From Atrina japonica (Eukaryota > Mollusca > Bivalvia > Pterioida > Pinnidae), in assembly GCA_030159075.1 (NCBI GenBank), contig BROG01000290.1, positions 552,501-616,500 on the forward strand: a stretch of 64,000 bases of DNA, in the 5' to 3' direction. Both the position numbers and the translations under genes were made by a program. This document shows positions 54,099 through 64,000 of the stretch, piece by piece. The notes beneath the pieces are model-generated. The model was given only the letters and a program-made list of their open reading frames with translations, searched no databases and was not told the origin of the DNA. How positions within the stretch are numbered: the first letter of the stretch is position 1; each line of letters starts with the position of its first letter.

Positions 54099-54630
54099 CT
54101 ATAGGACTTGACAGTTAAACTGTCTACATACATGACTGTTATAAAAATCTCTATGCAAAGAAAATATATTTAAAACAAGACACAAAGGCAAATAAAAGAA
54201 ACACAATCAATACCCATAAAGAAAACCAAAAGAAAGGAACAAAGAAAATCCAGTCAAAGTCACCTCAGAAAGCAAAGGTCACAAGCGATTATAAGGGATA
54301 AAAATGCAGCGGAACACAAAACATAAGAGATCGAGAGTTATCTTTCTTGCCATGGAGAAAAAACTCGTGATAAACAGTATCTGATATTAAATTAATGATA
54401 GATGAAAATTAAAAATATCTCCCTATTATCTACATATAAGCTTTATGTTCAGATAAACAATAATGATTTATTTCTGCGTTCCTTCCTTCATGAATCGTCG
54501 TGTAGTAAATGCATCTTTGACGTGTATTCATATTTAGCTAAAATATTACTACCAAATGAAATATATACATATATCGAATGAAACAATTATTAATTTCACT
54601 CACCCTACATTGAATGTATCTGTGTGTTCG
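54099..54630. other. Non-coding host DNA
   Basis: A-rich, nothing recognised. Confidence 0.5.
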
Positions 54631-54631
54631 G

Positions 54632-54634
<3 letters not shown>

Positions 54635-54706
<72 letters not shown>
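54635..54706 (+). repeat. (GA)n microsatellite
   Basis: About 72 bp of uninterrupted GA. Confidence 0.97.
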
Positions 54707-54707
<1 letters not shown>

Positions 54708-54924
54708 GGGGACAGATCTATCATTTACGATAATTTCGGTAAAACTTGTTTGCAGTTTTTTTAAATGTTGTGTGCTAATCCAGTTATATAGAACATTTTA
54801 CAATTATTAAGGAGTCCAACCTGTATTACACTACTACAACTTGTGTAAGATAAATCAGTGGTCATGTTCGAAAAATGTCTTATAATACTTACTACTCCAG
54901 ATTTCACGATGTTTTTGTCGGTAG

Positions 54925-55505
54925 ATAGGTTGGTAGGTAGGCAGATAGTTAGATAGATAGATGGATGGATAGATAGAAAGACAGATAAGAGGATAGATAT
55001 ATAGATAGATAGTTTGTTTGTTTATTGTTATTTAACGTCCCACTAAATAATCTTTCACACGTATACCGGTGAATGGCTACAAATTTTGGCCTATGCTCGG
55101 CACTTAAGGTCATTGAGCAGTGAGGGTTCTTTAACGTGCCGACATCTACTGTGACACGGGACTTCGGTTATTATTGTGTTATTCGAAAGACAGGAAACCA
55201 ACCTGCCGCCGGCTGGACTCGAACTTACGATCAAGAGACGGACGCGCTACCGTCGGAGCCAGGTCGGCTACATACATACATACATACATACATAGGCAGA
55301 TAGATAGATAGATAGACAGATAGATAGATTGATAGATAGATAGATTGATAGATAGATAGATAGATAGCCTACATAGGAGATCAGATAGATTAGATTGACC
55401 AGGATAGATAGATTGATAGATAGATAGATAGATAGCTAGATTGATAGATAGATAGATAGATAGGCAGATAGATAGACAGATAGATAGATAGATAGATAGA
55501 TATGT
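54925..55505 (+). repeat. (GATA)n microsatellite interrupted by a SINE
   Basis: GATA-type tetranucleotides flank a minus-strand SINE (55012-55270) on both sides, with an (ATAC)n segment at the SINE's right border. The SINE appears to have inserted into, or seeded, the tetranucleotide array. Confidence 0.85.
55012..55270 (-). mobile_element. tRNA-derived SINE inside a GATA tract
   Basis: Same family as the 22.15-kb copy, with several internal deletions (the GACGTCTCCATATGAG block is shortened). Confidence 0.75.
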
Positions 55506-57684
55506 AATCGAATAGATATGACAGTAATTGATAAATTAAATTGAAATAAATAAAAACAAAAATAAACATTGTATTTTGAAGTCTAATAAACATAAATCTA
55601 AACATCACATTTTTATAGTCTAAGTCTGAACCTACTTACCCTAGAAACTTATAATGACTACTGAAAACAGCGTAAACTTCTGTATATATTATTGCCACTT
55701 TTCTGAAAAATAATGACTTTAAAATTTCCAAAAGACGGCAACTATTGTTATCTTTTACACCGACCAATCAAGCGGGTAAATAAATGTTTGTTGTAAATGT
55801 CATTGTGTTTAAACTTCTTATACCCACTAAAGGAATTACATATACATTTTTTTAATTAAGTTATGCAGTCAATGTACTGTTGTTAACACACACACACACA
55901 CACACACACCTACACACACTACTAAAAATTAAATTGATCGATTTATGTAAAATAAAGCACTATTGTAACCCCATGTTTAATACGAAGTCAGTTTACACAC
56001 AACGGGTGTGTGCGCAAAATCGGGACGACGAAGATGAATCACCGGAAATTTATTTAGCCATATTCATGGAAATCGAAATTTTATCTGGATAACCAAATAA
56101 AAAGCAAAAAATAATCTACGTATACACAATTAAAAATAATGCATTATGGGAATGTGCAAGTGTCAGTACTATTTACAAATAAATATTTCATTTCAAGTAA
56201 ATCTTTGTCTAGGTGTCGCAAAAAAACGCCGTGCTAATGATGCAGTGGCGTACCAGACATCGTTAGTTAAATAATCTCCAATACAAACAATATAATCGTT
56301 GTAAGAATAATACAAAACATGAAGTGGAAAACTAAAATAGAATGTGTAATTTTGCATTATTTACTTGGAAGGACTGCAATGTTAAGGTAAACAAAAAGCG
56401 TGTCCATTGCGGTGTTGATGTGTATTGTTACCAGGAGAGAGAAGAACAAACTGTTTATACATAGCCATCTGTTATCAGGTATAGATTAACTAGACAAACA
56501 GTCTGCTAGCGGCGTAAAAATTCATAAACAAACGTTCACAAACTCGAGCAGAGCGGTAGGTCATCTGGGGACCAAGTAAACAAATCCACAAAAGAAAGTA
56601 GTCCCAGTTTTTTGTATTTTGATAATTCGTTTTGATCTTTAACATACACTACTATGTTTGTTTTATATTGGACAGCATCTTGTGTTAAATTCGAAGTCGA
56701 ATAAAATGTGAAGTGTTGACTTTATGTATTTCATACTTTAACCCTAAACAAGAAAAACGAATCAATGTATAATTATGTATCTATAAAAAGATATTCAAGT
56801 GTGAAAGTATTCATGCATCTATACCATTTAAAAATAAAGAAATCCGAAGCAGAACTGAAGGTGAACTCCTATCTTAAGGTCAATATCGCACAACATTTAC
56901 CTGTCGACAATCAACAACTCTCATAACGGACCGAAGAAAAGAAATTTAAAAAACTTCATGAAATATTGAGAGTCCGCGTCTCGACTACATACATCTTTAC
57001 TCAAGTCTCAAGTTATTCCATTTATTACCCCTTCGGTTAATATCATGTTATGATAAATTGAAGTTGCGACTATTATTCTAGTGGATCAAACAAAGTAACC
57101 ATTTTACTGTATTTAAAAGTAAACAATGCAATTTGTCCTTCCTGTATTATGGAAAACCGTGGTATATGTGGGAGGATGTGATGCAATAAAAAGAAACATG
57201 AATTTATATGTAATTTATCTTGTATGGTTGTGATCTGATGGAGAAGAAATATACCCATATGTTATACCTGAGACAAGACCGAATCACTATCTAATACTGT
57301 TTGGATAAATGCACCATTTTTAGGGTTGATTGTGGAGGTATTTTAACAGGGGTCAAGAAACTCGGAGTACAAAATAAATGTTTGTCCTTTTCATGTCGGA
57401 TTTAAGTCCCGAGACCCCCCCAAGCGCAAAATATTAGAAAATTTCAAAAATAACAACATCTGACTTTTGAAGACTGACAGGGACAATACTTGAAGTAAAC
57501 TTTTTTTATTTTTATTTTTTTTTTGCTGAAAGAAAGGAAACAGATACTAAAGCATCAACAAAACGAAATCGATGTGACAATATTGAAAATAAGGATACAT
57601 GGGCTAACATGGATCTCTGTTGACGTCATAGGCAGTATCAGCTGGTGGCCAGGACACATGAGCAGTCCTTGTTGACGTTTCACA
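55506..57684. other. Non-coding host DNA
   Basis: A (CA)n tract at 55887-55909. No coding frame with a recognisable product. Confidence 0.5.
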
Positions 57685-57985
57685 TACGCTTTAGTTGTTT
57701 GGGGATAAAACATTCGACTTGCAAGAGGAAAGTTCTGGATTCGATTTCCGGTAACGGATCATACCCCATCAGTTACTTCGGAAAAGGTAGCGACAGCACC
57801 TCTAGAAAGCGCTTAGCAAATGAAAAAGTCACAAGTCCTCCGGATGCGATCTGTTCCCACGGTACCGTCTCTCAACATATGTGACACGTATTGACGTCAA
57901 TCCATAGTACAGGTGAATATTTGAGCACTCCACCTACAGCTGATACCGTTTCCATATAAATGAAAAATGAAAATGAGATATTAAA
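57685..57985 (+). mobile_element. Decayed tRNA-derived SINE
   Basis: GATTCGATTTCCGG B-box-like core, then TCCATAGTACAGG and a TTTCCATATAAATGAAAA body. Closest to the 31.6-kb copy. Confidence 0.55.
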
Positions 57986-58212
57986 CAAAATTTTATAACC
58001 AATCAGGATAATTTTTATACAATCATTACAGAAAAAGTACTTGAAAAACTGACCAAATACAAAAGGCGGTTTCTAAACGAATAACAAGAGTGCTGGATTC
58101 CATTTTGGATATGAATCTGTATAGAATGAAACCTTAACTAGAGGCCATCTCTCTCAAGGGCTCTAGTATTTACAACAGTAAATATCTTAAATTTTGAAAT
58201 TTTTAATATTAT

Positions 58213-58385
58213 ATGAGAGCAGTCGTGGCTCTGCGGTACAGTGCTCGATTCGCAACCGGAGGGTTACGGGTTCGAGCCTCGGCGGAGGAGAATGGCTTTT
58301 CCCGTCCTTCACCGGCATTTGGTGACGTCTCCATAAGTGAAATATTCTTGAGAGGGACGTTAAACAACAATACAACAACAACAAC
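58213..58385 (+). mobile_element. Short tRNA-derived SINE
   Basis: Head AGTCGTGGCTCTGCGGTACAG and GGGTTCGAGCCTC B box, fused directly to the 3' third of the common body (CGTCCTTCACCGGCATTTGG ... GGGACGTTAAACAACAA). It is about half the length of full copies. Confidence 0.75.
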
Positions 58386-58529
58386 TTTAATATTATATGA
58401 ATCTTTTTACAGACCCTCACTTAAGTGACCATTTCACTAATCAGATCACTTTCAGCCCGTCAGTTTGGTGGTCAACAGAATCAAGCACACACACTTCATA
58501 CTTAGACATTTTACTGAATTCGTTTATCA

Positions 58530-58705
58530 CGTATTTCATTCGGATTTGACTGTGGACTCACGGCGGGTGTGACCGGTCGACAGGTGATGCTTACGCCTCC
58601 ATGGCACCTGATCCCGCCTCTTGGTTTCCAGAGATCCGCGTTTGTCCATTTTTACCAGATTTGTGTCTATATAATGGACATCCTAAAGATTTATACTTTT
58701 TTATA
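58530..58705 (+). repeat. Penelope-like 3' tail fragment
   Basis: TGACTGTGGACTCACGGCGG through TTTTTACCAGATTTGTGTCT. Confidence 0.7.
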
Positions 58706-59520
58706 TCTTAATAACACAGATTTTCGCTGTATTTCAAACCACTTACCAACAAAATTATATTATTTTATTTATGATAATGGATAATTTATCAAACCTAGTT
58801 TTATTATCAATGCAATTCAAATGGCATGAAAGTGAAAACTGGCTATAACCTACACGTTTCTTTCACTGTACACAAAATTCCCATGATAATCATTGTGTTT
58901 TAAATCCCTTCTAATTTTTACTTCATGCATATCTTTGATAAAGGCTCCGTTTCAGATCAATCAGAAACGAAGGTCGATGAATTCTCAGCCTATTATATAA
59001 TATGTGATGAACATACAATACCAAAAAGATAACGTTGATGGCTATCGAACTAGAAAGTGATGATCGCTGGAATTTCAACAGTTCATCAAGATGCACTCGA
59101 ACACCCATACTCACCAGTACAAATAATCATAACTTCAATAGGTGAGAATAAAGTCTGTTTCAGGATTGGGCAACGAAAAGGTTTTCCAATAAAAATATTT
59201 GATTGTGGCAATTAATGACTGGTTTCTTTCACAGAATTTAATAAAATTCTCTTTATCACATTTTTATAATGAAATGTTTATGCTAAAGAAAAAAAAATCG
59301 CATAGCGTTTTAGTTGCAATCGGGTTTTACATTCACAGTAGTGAAAAAGAGCTAGTTTATACCTGGGTATTTTCACTTCCGATTAATGTTGCAATTTTCG
59401 CCCTTCGATCAGAAATTCAAAATGAAAGCGAAATTTTCAAGTTAAATAATTGAAGTAGGTTATACATGCCATCAACGAGACTATAATGACCGTAGGGCGA
59501 TTTTCAGACGGGGTAAGGGG
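58706..59520. other. Non-coding host DNA
   Basis: Nothing recognised. Confidence 0.5.
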
Positions 59521-59521
59521 C

Positions 59522-59705
59522 CACTGTTGGCCGAGTGGTTAGAGTATCCCGCTTTGAACCATGAAGTTTCTTACTTCCGGTCAGCGCAGGTTCGAGCCTC
59601 GCTGGAACTTAGTAAGCTGATTTTTGTGAGAAAGTTTGCCAGTTTACTTGCGGAAGGCCGGAGGTCTCTTCCCGGGTAACAGGGTTCTCTGTCCGCCAAC
59701 ATGAA
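59522..59705 (+). mobile_element. tRNA-headed SINE, GTGAGAAAGTTT family
   Basis: A tRNA-Leu/Ser-like head (TGGCCGAGTGGTTAGAG A box; GCAGGTTCGAGCCTC B box) is followed by the TTTTGTGAGAAAGTTTGCCAG and GGAAGGCCGGAGGTCTCTTC body. Confidence 0.7.
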
Positions 59706-60790
59706 ATTGACGCAGATCAGTATTCAAAATTCATAAAGAATACATCAATGTTTTCTGTCGTAAAAGGGTAAAAAATTCCAGGTTTACCGTATGTAGTATA
59801 CAGCGTATCATGTAAAACGATTTGTTAATTCCCGACATAGACTTCATAAAAACTATGTAAAATGTCGAAATATAAGTATTACGTCAGCTATATTGTGTAG
59901 ATTCGATATACTTATTTACAACTTTATCGATGCGTTCGTTTACAGGATTTTTTTTTTCTGCCGACGTTGACATTTTGAAATTATGCTACATTGAATGTAT
60001 ACCTACGTACATAGGTGTGGTTCTGTATTGTTCTATATCTTAAGATTTAACTGAAACACACGCAGAACCTTATCCAACAACACTTTTGTATTTATGTTTT
60101 ATATCATATATTCTACAAAGTATCTGTATCTATTTTGAATTTGAATGCCTATTTTTCGGTAAAATGTTGGTAACCACTTTTTGGAGGTGGAGGAAAGAAA
60201 CCGGTTACAATTTACAACGTACCCGGAAAGAGACCACCGGCCTTCCGAAAGTAAACTGACAAACTTTCTCACAAAATCAGCTTAAGTCAAAACGGGAGTC
60301 CAACCCGTGCTAACAAAAGGTGGAATATTCAATTGTTTAAATCCCCCGACCACGAAGACCCCGTGTATTTATTGAAAGTAGTAATGTAACTGAAATTTGA
60401 CCCAATGCAATGAGTTATCGTGTCAATGTATCAAATATTCTGATCTACATTGATTGATTTACACAGCACTACCTGTTTGTCTATGACTTGTATTGCAAGT
60501 TATAGCATGATAAAATACTACAACTTAACAGTTAAGGTCCATAACCTCTAAAACGAAGATAACATGATTTTATGCTCAAAGCCGCCACCACATGACTGAA
60601 AAAAAGTGCTGAATGTTGCGTAAAACACCACTCAAAATACCAAACTTTCTCTCTGTCATGCGCACAAGATAACTTAATCGATAAAAAAAAAAGATTTGAG
60701 AAAATCTACAAATTCTGTAATGTCCATGGCGAATGGTTAGAATTAGGCGCTCATCAAATGAAGCACTATCATATAGAAACATCAGATGCC
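59706..60790. other. Non-coding host DNA with a minus-strand SINE fragment
   Basis: 60175-60325 is the minus-strand version of the GTGAGAAAGTTT-family SINE body. Nothing else is seen. Confidence 0.5.
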
Positions 60791-60794
60791 ATAG

Positions 60795-61095
60795 TATAAA
60801 TTTTCAGGATGTCCACGATATATATATACAAATCTGGTAAAGACTGGATAAACACGGACCTATGGAAATGAAGAGATGGGATCAGATGCAATGGAGTATT
60901 GAGCATCCCCTGTTGACAAGTCACACCCGCCGTGAGTCCACAGCCAAATCCACGGGAAATAAGTTAGGAACGAATCTTCATCACAATTGGTACAGACGTC
61001 TTAACAACTGCTATCGAACAGGCAGCTCAACATTTCATTTAGTGAAATCGAGTAATCGAAAACAAGACTACTATATTATTATCATGTAAGTTTTC
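60795..61095 (-). repeat. Penelope-like 3' tail (minus strand)
   Basis: The inverted TTGACTTGTCA...GGTGTGACTTGTCAACAGGG block and CTGTTCGATAGCAGTTGTTA are present. It includes part of the RT C-terminal region. Confidence 0.65.
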
Positions 61096-63202
61096 AAAGT
61101 TATGACTTATATTTGTAGTTCAATAGATCTTCGATTCCAAGCACGGGGTACACAAGTAAAAAGAGATGTGTAATTTAGGCCATATGATAATATATTATAT
61201 CTGTCAATTGTATTTTCTTCGAATATTAGCGAAACGCTGGCATCATATGAACATGGAACCTTATTATAATTAAAGATAATGTGTACCTAAAACCTTCAAT
61301 TAAGAAGGCAATAACAAGGTAGAACGTTTTGGACATCATATATCACAAGAGATACCTTATATTTTAGATGAATAAATAAAAGTTATAAAATCACATATTC
61401 ACCAGTATTTGCAAAATCGTTCGATGTTAATCATTATTTTTAAAGTATTGATAAGGTTTGTGTAAATCTCAAAAGGTAGCAAAAGAAAAACAAAAGAGAA
61501 AAACAATGGAAATTCGGATATGCACCCATTAATTAAAGTGTTAGAGGTTGTAATATTTGTCAACTGCTGAAACATCAAATTTGAGGGGAAAAAATCAAAA
61601 CTGCCTTAAAATTAGAATAGGCTCAACGGAATTTTAAATATAATTCAAATTATGTCAAAGTTTAACAGTTTGAAAAAAAAAATTTAAAGTGTCCTAATGA
61701 AGTAGTGTACATTCAATTTATTTTTCATTTCGCATTATTACATAACATAGTTCCGACAGGAATAGTATTTTTACCGGCCACTGCTTCGTGAGTTGGTTTG
61801 TTGGTCAGTTCATCGGTTCTGTGAAAAAGTTAGACGTTTTTAGCTAATCTGAAATGAAGGGCGAATAATGAAAAAACAACAACAAATTAGCTCACTATTG
61901 TGACTGCACGCTGTCTGTCAAGTTCTCTTTATACTATCGACTTCCTGTCAGGAACTATTGCACTGGGGGATATCTGGATAAACATAAAGCACCATTGAGG
62001 GTGATATGCCTTGTCGTGATGGATGGGATATTAAAGTATATCACCCAAGACTGACATTTTCGATCTCTTTTTTGCAATATGTATGACAAAATATATACGA
62101 AATGTGTTTTCGTTTACTTCTATATGCCTCCAAGAGCACATGATATGAAAATATAACGCGATATATTGTGACGTCACAATCAATGACTCATTGAACCCAT
62201 GTAAAACAGAATGCCATTTTCTAAGTAGAGCAGGACCAAGCCATCAGACAGAACACCACTTTCGATGGTATCCTTCAGGGAGACTTATGTGCGATAATAG
62301 CATTTTTGCCTTCTTATCTAGAATCGCTTGATGAATTTGGATGAAACTTTGAGTCCAAGATAAAAGTGAAGGATGATATAGTTAGATAAATAAAATTATA
62401 TCACCGGAGGTGGAAATGTTTTATCTGGGATGGAGGTTTACCGCTTGGTCCTTTTTCTTTCAAATTCAAAACCGAATAAATCTGAAAGTTTCGTTTTGTT
62501 TACTTCAAAACGTTATAACAGCGCGCGACGTAGTGTAAAAAAATATTTATATTGTGACGTCATGATGATTGACGTAATTGAACAATATATGTCGTTTGTT
62601 AACGGATGCTATATCAATTTATTGGAACGACCTTTTGCAATAGCAATTAAACTGAAGTCACTTCATTGCGAGTAATTAGTATATAGACTGATGGGCTAAA
62701 AGGAATAAGTCGTTAATCTCTTGGTAACGTCACCAGTGCTTGGCTCAGGTTCGCTACTTTTTCACAGTATATATCAAGAAATGTACCTGAAGTCCAAAAT
62801 GAAATTATGGGGTTTGATCTATTTCCATTTCACATCAGTACTTTGTTAACTTCCGGTATTTTTTTCATCAGATTAACTGGTTATTTTTAATATGTCTGTG
62901 TAACGCAATCTGAAAAAAAAAATAAAATCGCGTTAACCTTTCCCAAATTCAACGGAATTTCTTTCTTCAAAGCGAGTTAAATTTGTCCCCAATTTTCTGA
63001 AAATGGGTTGATATAGTGATTATTTTAAATTGATTTTTGAATTTTCATAAAAAATTTGGGTTTTTTTTATCAGATGTAACAAATGTTTTTCAACATTTGC
63101 ATTACATCATAGACTTAGGTGATGCAGTGTTCATCAACATGGAGCTGTCTATCATGTCAGACGACCTTGATTTAGTAACTTCTGCAGTTGATCAAACTTA
63201 TG
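61096..63202. other. Non-coding DNA, including the 3' flank of the SAMTOR-like gene
   Basis: No gene recognised. Two stretches (about 62100-62205 and 62480-62590) share a loose pattern around ATATTGTGACGTCA and may be remnants of one repeat. The part just left of 63203 should be the 3' untranslated region of the minus-strand gene. Confidence 0.45.
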
Positions 63203-63757
63203 TCAACCATCCGAGTCTTCATCGGTATTCGACGCAGGTAATTCGTCAAGATACTGTTTAAACATCCTCTCATCCTCTTCTGTATATAAAGACTGTCTCG
63301 TAACATCCTCCTCCTCCTCTAGAAAGTCTTGATGAATGTACATATTACTACTCATATCACAAAAATCGCCATCATACCTTCCGGACATTCTTCTAAATGC
63401 CATACAATGAATATGTTCCAGTTTGACGTACTTCCATCGTAGAAATCCCAATGCTTCTATAGCCTTTTTCCAGTCTCTGATCATAGCAGCATTTCTGTGT
63501 TGCTTGTGCGAGTCTGGAGTTACAATCAAAAGGAGCCCATTTTTAGCCAGCAATGAATGAGCTTTTTTACAACAGTTCCAGCGCTGAACAGGTGACGGTA
63601 AATATTCAAGAAGCAACGAAAAAACAATAACAAAAAATCCCTGTTTTGGCAATGATTCTATCGGAGATTTTAGGTTGGATAGAACCCGTAAAATATCAGT
63701 TTTACAGAGGTTATAGTTGGTTATGTCAACTCCCAAGATATCACATAGATACACATC
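63203..63757 (-). CDS. SAMTOR/BMT2-like S-adenosylmethionine sensor, last coding exon (partial gene)
   Basis: The exon reads from an acceptor TTACATTGTTTCAG (complement of 63758-63771) to the stop at 63203, about 184 residues. FVIVFSLLLEYLPSP.QRW.CCKKAH and LLIVTPDS followed by W..AIEALGF..W.Y.K.EH.H.MAFR match the C-terminal half of the class I Rossmann methyltransferase-fold protein SAMTOR (BMT2/C7orf60), which in vertebrates links SAM levels to mTORC1 through GATOR1/KICSTOR. The SAM-binding N-terminal part lies in exons beyond the right edge. The tail is acidic (EEEEDVTRQ ... TDEDSDG), and the frame is intact. Confidence 0.85.
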   Translation of the reverse strand, partial: DVYLCDILGVDITNYNLCKTDILRVLSNLKSPIESLPKQGFFVIVFSLLLEYLPSPVQRWNCCKKAHSLLAKNGLLLIVTPDSHKQHRNAAMIRDWKKAIEALGFLRWKYVKLEHIHCMAFRRMSGRYDGDFCDMSSNMYIHQDFLEEEEDVTRQSLYTEEDERMFKQYLDELPASNTDEDSDG

Positions 63758-64000
63758 CTGAAACAATGTAAAATAATAAATTATATTTCATGTAATTCTA
63801 CGAAACAAGAGGCCCATTTGGGCCACATGGCTCACCTTAACTGAGTCTATATATTACAAATACGGTGGGAGACCACCTCTTTTTTAATACGATTGATATT
63901 CAGTCTCTTCAACTTTCTTTTAATATGAAATAAATCACGAATGCATTATAATGAATAAATGGAGACTTCCTTTTTGCAATATTAAACAAAGGGCCAAATA
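63758..64000. other. Intron of the SAMTOR-like gene
   Basis: Contains the phrase AAGAGGCCCATTTGGGCCACATGGCTCACC near 63810, a short palindromic repeat that I associate with bivalve genomes (from memory). No further exon seen before the edge. Confidence 0.5.

Noticed and set aside
62100..62675. Possible transposon with inverted ends, and an 81-residue frame at 62430
   Set aside because: The two related stretches are direct and weakly similar, no inverted ends pair, and the frame has no recognisable product.

Overview
The window looks like nuclear DNA of a lophotrochozoan, most likely a bivalve mollusc. The evidence is an AT-rich background with introns, many tRNA-headed SINE copies, 5'-truncated Penelope-like element tails, microsatellites, a vertebrate-type SAMTOR/BMT2 exon, and a large gene encoding class C-type Venus-flytrap (VFT) domains. 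The species assignment is inference; no mitochondrial or rRNA marker is present.

Layout. 1-5.55 kb: non-coding host DNA with a clear 761-bp MITE and microsatellites. 5.56-21.11 kb: a complete-length Polinton/Maverick (polintovirus-like) element of about 15.6 kb, bounded by ~155-bp terminal inverted repeats. It carries a protein-primed DNA polymerase B, a retroviral-type integrase, a packaging ATPase, a capsid-like protein, a penton-like protein, several small membrane proteins, and a three-gene accessory block next to the right end: a tryptophan-rich repeat protein, a small zinc-binding protein and an acidic-tailed possible ssDNA-binding protein. About 16 frameshifts break the core replication and packaging genes, but I saw no nonsense substitutions. 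The copy is therefore either recently dead or carries indel errors. No adenain-type protease was recognised. 21.1-24.5 kb: SINEs and non-coding DNA.

24.56-51.14 kb: one eight-exon plus-strand gene whose splice phases all agree. It encodes about 1,135 residues: signal peptide, first VFT module, second VFT module, short Cys-rich segment, one transmembrane helix and a short tyrosine-containing tail. No seven-helix, kinase or cyclase domain is visible. The 13-kb sixth intron contains a 35-bp minisatellite. That array is interrupted, exactly inside one repeat unit, by ~9 kb of two-letter sequence: ~4.6 kb almost only G/T, then ~4.4 kb almost only A/T. This block is either a very strange insertion or, more likely, a long-read artefact kept in the assembly.

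51.2-63.2 kb: repeats and non-coding DNA. 63.20-63.76 kb (minus strand): the last coding exon of a SAMTOR/BMT2-like SAM-binding protein, whose upstream exons lie beyond the right edge.

How the parts relate. Within the Polinton, genes sit in compact head-to-tail blocks with A-rich leaders just before the start codons. Three 12-bp-stem hairpins lie at 3' ends of genes, and a 22-bp perfect palindrome lies in the divergent promoter of the capsid gene. The host receptor gene is unrelated to the Polinton, and its introns have collected most of the repeats in the window.
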